A DNA stretch of 64,000 bases from Polymorphobacter_B sp038225475. GTDB taxonomy: Bacteria; Pseudomonadota; Alphaproteobacteria; Sphingomonadales; Sphingomonadaceae. The translations under genes were made by a program, and so were the position numbers. This document shows positions 1-7,708 of the stretch, piece after piece. The stretch is from the NCBI GenBank assembly GCA_038225475.1, contig JBBRRA010000003.1, forward strand, positions 124,001 to 188,000, written 5' to 3'. The notes under the pieces were generated by a model. That model had not been told where the DNA came from. It searched no databases and saw only the letters and a list, made by a program, of their open reading frames with translations. Position 1 is the first letter of the stretch. Every line of letters starts with the position of its first letter.

Positions 1-1
1 G

Positions 2-757
2 CTTGCGCTCGCCTATGACATCGACGAGATCGCCGCCCGTGGCCAGTTGCTGCCGACGGGCTGGCAGGCGCGGTTGCCGAACAATTCGACGCCCTATTAT
101 TCGACGATCGTGTTTCTGGTGCGCAAGGGCAACCCCAAGCACGTTCGCGACTGGGACGACCTCGTCAAACCCGGCGTCACGGTCATCACACCCAACCCCA
201 AGACCAGCGGCGGGGCGCGCTGGAATTATCTCGCGGCGTGGGGCTTTGCCGAGCGCAAATACGGCTCGCCCAAGGCGGCGCGCGACTATGTCGCCAAGCT
301 GTACGGCAATGTCCCGGTGCTCGATTCGGGCGCGCGCGGGTCGACTACCACCTTTGTGCAGCGCGGGCAGGGCGACGTCCTGCTGGCGTGGGAGAACGAA
401 GCGTTCCTTGCGACGCACGAGGCCGGCGGCGACCAGTTCGAGATCGTCGTGCCATCGGTGTCGGTGCTCGCCGAACCGCCGGTCGCGCTGATCGACAAGA
501 ATGTCGACAAGCACGGCACGCGCAAAGTGGCGCAAGCCTATCTCGATTATCTCTACACGCCCGCCGGCCAGGCATTGATTGCCAAGAATTATTACCGGCC
601 GCGCGATCCGGCAGTCGCGGCGAAATATGCCGCAACCTTCCCCAAGCTGGCGCTGTTCACCATCGACAAGAACTTCGGCGGCTGGGCGCGGACGCAGGCG
701 GCGCACTTCGCCGACGGCGCGATCTTCGACCAGATCTTCGCCGCAGCGAAGCACTAG
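2..757 (+). CDS. sbp: Sulfate ABC transporter substrate-binding protein (5' partial)
   Basis: The last 251 codons of a periplasmic sulfate/thiosulfate-binding protein. The reading frame is open from base 2, so the signal peptide and first part of the N-terminal lobe lie outside the window. Family sequences typical of Sbp/CysP are visible: TPNPKTSGGARWN, DSGARGSTTTF and VLLAWENEA, which line the anion site in this family. It would deliver sulfate to the CysTW permease encoded directly downstream with a gap of about 90 bases. Which of the paralogues Sbp or CysP it is cannot be decided from this part. The family assignment is firm because of the motifs and the following cysT-cysW-cysA genes. Confidence 0.93.
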   Translation, partial: LALAYDIDEIAARGQLLPTGWQARLPNNSTPYYSTIVFLVRKGNPKHVRDWDDLVKPGVTVITPNPKTSGGARWNYLAAWGFAERKYGSPKAARDYVAKLYGNVPVLDSGARGSTTTFVQRGQGDVLLAWENEAFLATHEAGGDQFEIVVPSVSVLAEPPVALIDKNVDKHGTRKVAQAYLDYLYTPAGQALIAKNYYRPRDPAVAAKYAATFPKLALFTIDKNFGGWARTQAAHFADGAIFDQIFAAAKH

Positions 758-848
758 CCTTGCACAGCCCGGTTACCTTCGGCGCTTGGCGAAAGCGGTT
801 GTCGTGACGGCGATTGCCCTGTCCCGTCCGGCGCGCCAAACAGGGCAG

Positions 849-1688
849 ATGGCACCCCAGCTCCTTGCGCGCCGCGCGTCGATTATTCCGGGGTTCGGGC
901 TGAGCCTCGGCTTCACGCTCTTCTATCTGTGCGTCATCGTGCTGATCCCGTTGTCGGCGATCTTCATCAAGACTGCGGGACTTGGCTGGGCGGATTATGT
1001 CCGCGTCGCGCTGTCGGACCGCGCGCTCGCGGCGTACCGGCTCAGCTTCGGCGCAGCGGCGCTGGCGGCGCTGATCAACGGCGGCTTCGGCTTGCTCGTG
1101 GCATGGGTGCTCGTGCGCTACGACTTTCCGCTCAAGCGCGTGGTCAACGCACTTGTCGACCTGCCGTTTGCGCTGCCGACGGCGGTCGCGGGAATCGCGC
1201 TGACGGCGCTTTATGCGCCACAGGGCTGGCTCGGATCGTGGCTGGTTCCGCGCGGCGTCGAGGTGGCGTTCCATCCGCTCGGCGTGGTCGTGGCGCTGAC
1301 GTTCGTCGGGCTGCCGTTCGTCGTGCGCACCGTCGAGCCGGTGCTTGCCGACATGGGGCATGATGTCGAGGAGGCGGCAGCGACGCTCGGGGCCGGGCGG
1401 CTGGCGACGTTCCGCCGCGTCGTGCTGCCCGCGATCCTGCCCGCGCTGCTGACCGGTGTCGCCCTCGCATTTGCGCGTGCGGTGGGCGAATATGGCTCGG
1501 TGATTTTTATCGCGGGCAACCTGCCGTACAAGTCCGAAATCGCGCCGTTACTGATCGTCCAGCAGCTCGAACAATATAATTATGCCGGCGCGACGGCGAT
1601 TGCGGCGACGATGCTGCTGGTGTCGTTTGCGGCGCTGTTTGCGATCAACCTGCTGCAGGCGTGGGGCCGCAAGCGCACCGCGACATGA
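849..1688 (+). CDS. cysT: Sulfate/thiosulfate ABC transporter permease CysT
   Basis: Inner-membrane permease of 279 residues, the usual size for CysT (CysU). It has six hydrophobic segments, the first beginning near residue 15 (FGLSLGFTLFYLC), and the cytoplasmic EAA loop (EEAAATLGAGRLATF) that docks on the ATPase. With CysW it forms the channel through which sulfate from the binding protein enters the cytoplasm. The ATG at 849 is preferred: a purine-rich stretch lies just before it and the length fits the family. An in-frame GTG at 804 would add 15 polar residues. The stop overlaps the cysW start in an ATGA, so translation of the two is probably coupled. Confidence 0.93.
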   Translation: MAPQLLARRASIIPGFGLSLGFTLFYLCVIVLIPLSAIFIKTAGLGWADYVRVALSDRALAAYRLSFGAAALAALINGGFGLLVAWVLVRYDFPLKRVVNALVDLPFALPTAVAGIALTALYAPQGWLGSWLVPRGVEVAFHPLGVVVALTFVGLPFVVRTVEPVLADMGHDVEEAAATLGAGRLATFRRVVLPAILPALLTGVALAFARAVGEYGSVIFIAGNLPYKSEIAPLLIVQQLEQYNYAGATAIAATMLLVSFAALFAINLLQAWGRKRTAT

Positions 1689-2524
1689 ACCGCAGCCCGA
1701 CCACCGAGACGCGCTTGGTGCGCTATGGCCTGATCGCGGTCGCACTCGGCTTTCTGCTGCTCAACCTTGGGCTGCCGCTTGTTGCGGTGTTCGTCGAGGC
1801 GTTTCGCAAGGGCATCGGCGCCTATCTTCTGGGCGTTCGTGAACCCGATGCGCTGGCGGCGGTCCGCTTGACGTTGCTGGTCGCAGCGATTGCCGTGCCG
1901 CTCAACGTGGTGTTCGGTGTCGCTGCGGCATGGGCCATCGCCAAGTTCGATTTCCGCTTCAAAAGTGTGCTGATCACGCTGATCGACCAGCCGTTTTCGG
2001 TATCGCCGGTGGTGTCGGGGTTGATCTATGTGCTGTTGTTCGGGCTGCAGGGCTGGGCCGGGCCGTGGCTGCGCGCGCATGATGCGCAGATTATCTTTGC
2101 GGTGCCCGGCATCGTGCTGGCGACGATCTTCGTCACCTTTCCGTTCGTCGCGCGCGAATTGATTCCGCTGATGCAGGAGCAGGGCCGCGACGAGGAGGAG
2201 GCGGCGCTGTCGCTCGGGGCGAGCGGTTGGGCGACGTTCCGCCGAGTGACGCTGCCGAATATCCGCTGGGGATTATTGTACGGCGTGCTGCTCTGCAACG
2301 CGCGCGCAATGGGTGAATTCGGCGCGGTATCGGTGGTCAGCGGGCATATCCGCGGGCTGACCAACACGATGCCGCTGCACATCGAGATTCTGTATAACGA
2401 ATATAATTACGTCGCGGCGTTCGCGGTGGCATCGCTGTTGGCGGGGCTGGCGCTGGTCACGCTGGTGGTCAAGTCGCTGCTCGAATGGCGCTACCGCGAT
2501 CAACTGGCGGGAGCCGCACATTGA
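1685..2524 (+). CDS. cysW: Sulfate/thiosulfate ABC transporter permease CysW
   Basis: Second permease of the sulfate importer, 279 residues, six predicted membrane spans, with its own EAA loop (EEEAALSLGASGWATF). It pairs with CysT in the membrane. The start ATG at 1685 shares bases with the cysT stop; an upstream in-frame ATG at 1661 would lie inside cysT and adds residues unlike the family. The 3' end overlaps the cysA start by four bases (TTGA). The order binding protein, T, W, A is the standard operon order for this importer, and no cysteine biosynthesis genes follow in the window. Confidence 0.93.
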   Translation: MNRSPTTETRLVRYGLIAVALGFLLLNLGLPLVAVFVEAFRKGIGAYLLGVREPDALAAVRLTLLVAAIAVPLNVVFGVAAAWAIAKFDFRFKSVLITLIDQPFSVSPVVSGLIYVLLFGLQGWAGPWLRAHDAQIIFAVPGIVLATIFVTFPFVARELIPLMQEQGRDEEEAALSLGASGWATFRRVTLPNIRWGLLYGVLLCNARAMGEFGAVSVVSGHIRGLTNTMPLHIEILYNEYNYVAAFAVASLLAGLALVTLVVKSLLEWRYRDQLAGAAH

Positions 2525-3567
2525 CCGTCACCGTCCACGATCTGCACAAGCGCTTTGGTACGTTCGCCGCGTTGAACGGCGTGACGATCGACACGCGGCC
2601 GGGCGAATTTCTCGCGCTGCTGGGGCCGTCGGGGTCGGGCAAGACCACGCTGCTGCGGATCATGGCGGGGCTCGACTTTCCCGATTCGGGCGCGGTGTTC
2701 TTCGACGGCGACGATGTCGGCAGCGTTCCCGCACGCGAGCGGCAGGTGGGTTTTGTCTTCCAGCATTATGCGCTGTTCCGGCATATGTCGGTCGCCGACA
2801 ATATCGCGTTCGGCCTGACCGTCCGCCCGCGTCGCAGCCGCCCCGGGAATGCCGCGATCGCCGCGCGCGTCGCCGAACTGCTCGACCTCGTCCAGCTCGG
2901 CGGGATGGGCAAGCGCTTCCCCAGTCAGCTGTCGGGCGGGCAGCGGCAGCGCGTGGCACTGGCGCGGGCGCTGGCGGTCGAACCGCGTGTGCTGCTGCTC
3001 GACGAGCCGTTCGGCGCGCTCGATGCCAAGGTCCGCAAGGAACTGCGCCGCTGGCTGCGCGGGGTGCATCAGGAAACCGGGCTGACATCGATTTTCGTGA
3101 CGCACGATCAGGAGGAGGCGCTCGACTTGGCCGACCGGGTCGTCGTCATGAACCACGGCACCATCGAACAAATCGACACCCCCGACGCGGTCTATAACCG
3201 CCCCGCAAGCGCGTTCGTGTGCGACTTTCTCGGCAATGCCAACCGGTTCGATTGCGGGCTCGACGGCGGCGCGGTGGTCATCGGCGGGCTGCGGCTGGAA
3301 AATGCCGCGCCGCACGCGGCCGATGGGCCCGGCGTCGCGTTCGTCCGCCCGCACGAGTTCGAGCTTGCCGCCATCGCACAGCCGGGGATTGCCGCGACGC
3401 TGCGGCGGATCGCGCACAGCGGGGCGATGGCGATGCTCGAGTGTGCCGACCATCAGGGCCGTGTGATCGAAGTCGCGCTGAACGCGGTGCCGTCCGGGAT
3501 TCTGCCCGGCGCGAGCGTGACGCTGGTTCCGCGCTGCATCCGTGCCTATCCGGCCTCTGCCGGATAG
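2521..3567 (+). CDS. cysA: Sulfate/thiosulfate ABC transporter ATP-binding protein CysA
   Basis: Cytoplasmic ATPase of the sulfate importer, 348 residues. Walker A GPSGSGKTT is at residues 35-43, followed by the signature LSGGQRQRVALARAL, Walker B LLLDEPFGALD, and the switch histidine in VTHDQEEAL. The C-terminal third is the regulatory beta domain typical of the CysA/MalK group. The start is taken as TTG at 2521, overlapping the cysW stop as TTGA; there is no ATG nearby in frame except one at 2485 that lies inside cysW. The last codons and stop are inside a perfect 13-bp inverted repeat that probably ends the operon transcript. Confidence 0.94.
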   Translation: MTVTVHDLHKRFGTFAALNGVTIDTRPGEFLALLGPSGSGKTTLLRIMAGLDFPDSGAVFFDGDDVGSVPARERQVGFVFQHYALFRHMSVADNIAFGLTVRPRRSRPGNAAIAARVAELLDLVQLGGMGKRFPSQLSGGQRQRVALARALAVEPRVLLLDEPFGALDAKVRKELRRWLRGVHQETGLTSIFVTHDQEEALDLADRVVVMNHGTIEQIDTPDAVYNRPASAFVCDFLGNANRFDCGLDGGAVVIGGLRLENAAPHAADGPGVAFVRPHEFELAAIAQPGIAATLRRIAHSGAMAMLECADHQGRVIEVALNAVPSGILPGASVTLVPRCIRAYPASAG

Positions 3568-3571
3568 GCAC
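3542..3571. terminator. Perfect 13-bp hairpin over the cysA stop codon
   Basis: GTGCCTATCCGGC at 3542-3554 is followed by the tetraloop CTCT and the exact reverse complement at 3559-3571. The cysA stop codon (3565-3567) is in the right arm. It sits between convergent cysA and mscL, so it can act on both transcripts. There is no T run, so termination by this hairpin alone is an inference. Confidence 0.55.
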
Positions 3572-3579
3572 CGGACCGG

Positions 3580-4023
3580 TTACGCCAGCGGGCGCTTTTT
3601 CAGCTCGGCGAGGATTTCGTTGAGCACGACGACATCGGCCGGAGTGGCGACCGCTGCCGCCATCGCTGCCATCGTCTTGGCGAGGAAGCGGTTGGCCAAC
3701 CGCACCAGCTGGAAGATCGCGAACGCGATGATCAGGAAGTTGATGATGGCGGTCACGAACTTGCCCCAGCCGAACAGCGCGACGCCGGCCTTTTTGAGCG
3801 CGGCATAATCCTCGAGGCTGCCGGTATAGGTTGCGGGAACCTTGCCGAGCATGACGAAATGGCTGGAGAAATCGACTCCGCCGGTTACCCAGCCGATCAG
3901 CGGCATGATCAGGTCATCGGTGAGCGACGCGACGATCGTGCCGAACGCTGCACCGATTACCACGGCAACGGCGAGATCGAGAACATTGCCGCGCGCAATG
4001 AATGTCCGAAATTCCTTGAACAT
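3580..4023 (-). CDS. mscL: Large-conductance mechanosensitive channel MscL
   Basis: Inner-membrane pentameric channel of 147 residues that opens under high membrane tension and releases solutes on osmotic downshock. The N-terminus shows the amphipathic S1 helix (FKEFRTFIARGN) followed by the pore helix TM1 (VLDLAVAVVIGAAFGTIV) with the glycine/alanine packing face. A second membrane helix is near residues 75-100, and a charged C-terminal helix ends the protein. The start ATG at 4023 gives the standard MFKEF beginning; an upstream in-frame ATG would add 11 polar residues. It is convergent with cysA and divergent from the lemA gene. Confidence 0.95.
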   Translation of the reverse strand: MFKEFRTFIARGNVLDLAVAVVIGAAFGTIVASLTDDLIMPLIGWVTGGVDFSSHFVMLGKVPATYTGSLEDYAALKKAGVALFGWGKFVTAIINFLIIAFAIFQLVRLANRFLAKTMAAMAAAVATPADVVVLNEILAELKKRPLA

Positions 4024-4126
4024 GCTCGTTTCCCCTCTGTTATGTTTCGGTAACACACCTTATCTAGACGCCGTTGGAGTCTAGCCCGAAACATCTTACA
4101 GATACACTATGGTTAAGGAGACCCAA

Positions 4127-4714
4127 ATGCAGGCTGTGACCCGGATCGTTCTGCCGCTCGCGCTGGTGCTGTCGCTCGGCAGCTGCGGCGTCAATTCCAT
4201 TCCGACCAAGGAGGAAGCCGCCAAGGCGGCATGGGGCCAGGTCGAGAACCAGTATCAGCGCCGCGCCGACCTGATCCCCAACCTCGTCGCCACCGTGCAG
4301 GGCTATGCCAAGCAGGAAAAGGACGTGCTCGTCGAGGTGACCAACGCGCGCGCCAACGCGACCAAGGTGACGATCGACCCGACCAAGCTCAGCGATCCGG
4401 CCGCGATGGCGCAATATCAGCAGGCGCAGGGGGCGCTGTCGCAGTCGCTCGGGCGGTTGCTGGTCAGCGTCGAGAAATACCCCGACCTGAAATCGAACCA
4501 GAATTTCCTCGCGCTGCAGTCGCAGCTCGAGGGGACCGAAAACCGCATCACAATCGCGCGGCAGGACTATAATACGGCCGTCCAGGACTATAACACGACG
4601 ATCCGCACCTTCCCGGCGCTGATCGGTGCCAAGGTCATCTATGGTTCGAAGGAACTGCAGCCGTTCAAGGCGACGACTGCCAATGCGCAGGTCGCACCGA
4701 CGGTGAAGTTCTGA
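4127..4714 (+). CDS. lemA: LemA family lipoprotein
   Basis: A 195-residue LemA-type protein. The N-terminus is a lipoprotein signal ending in the lipobox LSLGSC, so it is probably anchored in a membrane. The rest is helical, containing the family core QRRADLIPNLVATVQGYA and the later NTTIRTFPALIG. The function of LemA proteins is not well established. The ATG at 4127 is preceded by a strong AAGGAG site; an earlier in-frame ATG at 4109 lies upstream of that site. Two TPM-domain genes follow at once, a combination often seen for lemA, which suggests a common envelope role. Confidence 0.9.
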   Translation: MQAVTRIVLPLALVLSLGSCGVNSIPTKEEAAKAAWGQVENQYQRRADLIPNLVATVQGYAKQEKDVLVEVTNARANATKVTIDPTKLSDPAAMAQYQQAQGALSQSLGRLLVSVEKYPDLKSNQNFLALQSQLEGTENRITIARQDYNTAVQDYNTTIRTFPALIGAKVIYGSKELQPFKATTANAQVAPTVKF

Positions 4715-4731
4715 CCATAGCCGCCAACCGG

Positions 4732-5517
4732 TTGCCGCTTGCCCGTTGGTGGCAGGCGGCAATCATAGTGTTAATTCTGCTGGCGGCGGGCGCGGTGCAG
4801 GCCGCGGTGCCCAAATTCCCGCCGCTTACCGGCCGGGTCGTCGATGCGGCGAACGTCCTGCCGCCCGAAACTGAGGCGGCGCTGACCGAAAAACTTGCCG
4901 CGCTCGAAGCGACTACGGGCACGCAGCTCGTGGTTGCTACGGTGCCGACGCTCGGCGACGTGCCGATCGAGGACTATGGGTATCAGCTTGGGCGCGCGTG
5001 GGGCATCGGCCAAAAGGGCAAGAATACCGGGGCGCTGCTGATTGTCGCGCCGAACGACCGCAAGGTGCGCGTCGAAGTCGGCTATGGGCTCGAACCGGTG
5101 CTCACCGATGCGCTGACGTCGGTGATCATCCAGACGCAGGTGCTGCCGGCATTCCGCAACGGCGATATTCCCGGCGGTGTCGTCGCTGGAACAGATGCGT
5201 TGCTGCAGCAATTGCAGCTGCCGCCCGATCAGGCAGCAGCGGCGGCGGCGCAGGCCGCGCAGATCCATGCGCAATCGAGCCACCGCACGAGCGCCGGTGG
5301 GCACAGCGGCTTCACCGTTCTGCTCATCATCCTGTTCGTGCTGTTCTCGCTGTTCCGTCGCCGCAGCGGCGGACTGGGCAGCGCGTTGCTGTGGGGCGCC
5401 GCATCGGGACTTGGCCGCGGCGGCGGTGATTGGGGCGGCGGCGGTGGCGACAGCGGCGGCGGCTTCAGCGGCGGCGGCGGGTCGTTCGGCGGCGGCGGCT
5501 CGTCGGGAAGCTGGTAG
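4732..5517 (+). CDS. TPM-domain membrane protein (YgcG family) with Gly-rich tail
   Basis: Protein of 261 residues: N-terminal signal or anchor (about residues 8-24), then a TPM domain (TGRVVDAANVLPPETEAAL, later GALLIVAPNDRKVRVEVGYGLE), an Ala/Gln-rich linker, one membrane helix (FTVLLIILFVLFSLF, about residues 194-208) and a tail of glycine, serine and a few tryptophans. This layout is the standard YgcG-like architecture; TPM domains have been linked to membrane-protein turnover and to acid phosphatase activity in other organisms. The start is a TTG at 4732, 17 bases after lemA; a CTG overlapping the lemA stop is an alternative. The Gly-rich tail is low-complexity but in frame and typical of the family. 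Confidence 0.87.
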   Translation: MPLARWWQAAIIVLILLAAGAVQAAVPKFPPLTGRVVDAANVLPPETEAALTEKLAALEATTGTQLVVATVPTLGDVPIEDYGYQLGRAWGIGQKGKNTGALLIVAPNDRKVRVEVGYGLEPVLTDALTSVIIQTQVLPAFRNGDIPGGVVAGTDALLQQLQLPPDQAAAAAAQAAQIHAQSSHRTSAGGHSGFTVLLIILFVLFSLFRRRSGGLGSALLWGAASGLGRGGGDWGGGGGDSGGGFSGGGGSFGGGGSSGSW

Positions 5518-5519
5518 CC

Positions 5520-6194
5520 ATGTTTTCGACCGAAGACCGCGCCCGCGTCGCGCACGCCATCACGGCAGCCGAGGCGCAAACCTCGGGCGAGATCGTCTGC
5601 ATCGTCAACGAGCGCGTCCATCATTATTCGGCAACCGGGCTGACCATCGCGGCGCTGCTGGCGTTTGTCCTGCCGCTCGGCGCGGTGGTCGCCGGGGTCG
5701 ATCCGGCGGCGCTGTTGCCGGGACAGGACTGGAGCGGCGGCGACGCGGTGGTCGATATGCGGCGCGCGATCGAGGCGTTTGCCGCGACCGAAGTGCTGCT
5801 GTTCGCCGGGCTTGCGGCGCTGCTGGTGTGGACACCGGCGGGGGCATGGCTGACGCCGCAGCGGTTCAAGCGCGACCGTGTGCACGCCGAGGCGCTGGCG
5901 CAATTTCGGGCGCGCGGCATCGGTGACACGCGCGAGCGGACCGGCGTGTTGATCTATGTCAGCACTGCCGACCGGATCGCCGAGGTCGTCGCCGATGAGG
6001 GCATTTATGCCAAGGTCGATCGCGGCCACTGGCGCGCCACGGTGGCGGCGCTGCTCGCCGGCATCAAGGGCGGCAGGCCTGCGCAGGGTTTCGTCGATGC
6101 GATCGCGCTGGCGGGAGCCGTGCTTGCCGAACATTTCCCGCAGACGCCGGGCGACAACCCCAACGAGCTGCCCGACCGCCTTATCGTGCTGTGA
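5520..6194 (+). CDS. Second TPM-domain membrane protein
   Basis: Protein of 224 residues beginning two bases after the preceding TPM gene. It starts with a short TPM-like segment (FSTEDRARVAHAITAAEAQTSG, then EIVCIVNERV), is interrupted by two hydrophobic segments near residues 38-60 and 88-107, then resumes with TPM-type sequence (RERTGVLIYVSTADRIAEVVADEG). Such split TPM domains with two membrane helices commonly accompany LemA and the Gly-tailed TPM protein. The three genes lemA, TPM1 and TPM2 form one tight transcription unit. I cannot assign an enzymatic role. Confidence 0.85.
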   Translation: MFSTEDRARVAHAITAAEAQTSGEIVCIVNERVHHYSATGLTIAALLAFVLPLGAVVAGVDPAALLPGQDWSGGDAVVDMRRAIEAFAATEVLLFAGLAALLVWTPAGAWLTPQRFKRDRVHAEALAQFRARGIGDTRERTGVLIYVSTADRIAEVVADEGIYAKVDRGHWRATVAALLAGIKGGRPAQGFVDAIALAGAVLAEHFPQTPGDNPNELPDRLIVL

Positions 6195-6216
6195 GTAACG
6201 GCTGCGCGGCCGTGCG

Positions 6217-7119
6217 GTGACGCCGCGTTTCGTTCCCCTGCTGCTCGCGACCGGCGGCATTGCGTCGCTGTGCGCGCTCGACGCGACGGTCAAGCACTTG
6301 CAACAGGCGCATCCGGTGCTGCTGGTGACGTTCCTGCGCTATGCGGTCGGCAGCATCGTCGCGGGCGGCGTCTGGGCAGCCAGCGGCCGTCCGCGCTTGA
6401 CGCGTTCGATGTGGCGCGGGCATTTCGCGCGCGGCGTCACCGTCGTGACGACGGCATTCCTGTTCTTCTGGTCGCTGACCGAGCTGACGCTGGCCGAAAC
6501 GGTGACCTTGTCGTTCACCGCGCCGCTGATGATCCCGCTAATGGCACGCGTCATGCTGGGCGAGCGCTTGCGGCGGCGGGCGGTGGTCGGCGTGGCGCTG
6601 GCGTTTGCCGGGGTGCTGGTCGCGGTGTTCGGCGGCGGCGGTGGTCTGTCGGGAAGCTTCGCCGGTCGCGAGCTGGGTCTGGCGGCGATCCTGACCGCGT
6701 CGGTCACCTATGCGCTGACGGCAGTCCTTATGCGGATGCGCCGCGACGATGGCTCGACGCTCCTGACACTGACGGGGGCCGCGATTCCGGCGCTGCTGCT
6801 GCTGCCGCTGCTGCCGATGGTGGGCAACCCGGCATGGCAAGCGATGGCCGACGACAGCGCCGCATGGCCGTTCGTCATCTTCACCGGCATCATCGGCAAC
6901 ATCGGCATTCAGCTGCTGTCGCGCGCCTATGCCCGCGCCGAGGCGCAGCTGCTTGCACCGATGGAGTTCACCGGGCTGATCTGGGCGGCGGGCTTTGGCT
7001 GGCTGCTCTTCGGCGAGAGCGTGCGGCCCGAAATGTGGGCCGGCGGCGCGATCATCATCGCCGCCGGACTGTGGTCGTCGCGCGCCGAAGCTATGCCTGA
7101 GAACTGGGTCGCGCCGTGA
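6217..7119 (+). CDS. DMT-superfamily (EamA) transporter
   Basis: Membrane protein of 300 residues with ten hydrophobic segments in two homologous halves, the EamA arrangement. Recognisable stretches are DATVKHLQQAHPVLLVTFLRY in the first helix pair and ALTELTLAETVTL-like sequence (WSLTELTLAETVTLSF) in the third and fourth. The family exports or imports small metabolites; the substrate here is unknown. The start is GTG at 6217, 22 bases after the TPM gene. Its last 29 bases overlap the 3' end of the convergent GST gene. Confidence 0.85.
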   Translation: MTPRFVPLLLATGGIASLCALDATVKHLQQAHPVLLVTFLRYAVGSIVAGGVWAASGRPRLTRSMWRGHFARGVTVVTTAFLFFWSLTELTLAETVTLSFTAPLMIPLMARVMLGERLRRRAVVGVALAFAGVLVAVFGGGGGLSGSFAGRELGLAAILTASVTYALTAVLMRMRRDDGSTLLTLTGAAIPALLLLPLLPMVGNPAWQAMADDSAAWPFVIFTGIIGNIGIQLLSRAYARAEAQLLAPMEFTGLIWAAGFGWLLFGESVRPEMWAGGAIIIAAGLWSSRAEAMPENWVAP

Positions 7120-7708
7120 TCCGTTCGAACCATGCGGGAAGCCATTTGGCCTCGGTCGGTATCGGCTGACCGACGGTGTTGCCGAACGCGACGAAGCAAT
7201 ACAGCATGATGTCGGCAAGGCTGAAACGCTCGCCACAGACAAAGCTGCGCCCGTCGAGCTGCGCGTCGAGCCACAGCAGTTTGGCGCGCGCGATCGCCTT
7301 CAGTTCGGCGGCGCCTTCGGCACCCACCAGCATCATTCGCGACGCGAACAGCGCGCGGCCCTCGCTGGCGCGAAAGCCGTTGGCCATCGGCTCGACGATG
7401 CCAAGGTCGATGCGGCGCGTCCACATCCGGGTTTCGGCGCGTTCCTCGGGCGTGGTCCCGATCAGCGACGGGGTCGGGTGCAGTTCCTCGAGATATTCGG
7501 CGATGACGGTAATCTCGCAGATACAGCGACCATCGGCGAGTTCGAGCGCCGGCGTCGTGCCAGCCGGATTTTTCGCCGCAACATAGTCGCCGCGCCGGTT
7601 CTCGCCGCCCATCAGGTCGACCTTGACGATCGGCAGGCTGATGCCTTTTTCGGCGGCGAACATCCGCACGACATGCGGGTTCGGACCGATCGAATCGTAC
7701 AGCTTCAT
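7091..7708 (-). CDS. Glutathione S-transferase family protein
   Basis: Cytoplasmic protein of 205 residues with an N-terminal thioredoxin-like domain (MKLYDSIGPNPHVVRMFAAEKG, with the cis-proline segment AGTTPALE and the glutathione-binding ICEITVIAEYLEE) and an all-helical C-terminal domain (about residues 90-200). The position of the usual catalytic Ser/Cys holds a serine in YDSIGPN. It is encoded just downstream of, and overlapping, the MFS gene (ATGA at 7705-7708), so the two are probably co-transcribed. The substrate is not predictable. Confidence 0.88.
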   Translation of the reverse strand: MKLYDSIGPNPHVVRMFAAEKGISLPIVKVDLMGGENRRGDYVAAKNPAGTTPALELADGRCICEITVIAEYLEELHPTPSLIGTTPEERAETRMWTRRIDLGIVEPMANGFRASEGRALFASRMMLVGAEGAAELKAIARAKLLWLDAQLDGRSFVCGERFSLADIMLYCFVAFGNTVGQPIPTEAKWLPAWFERITARPSSQA

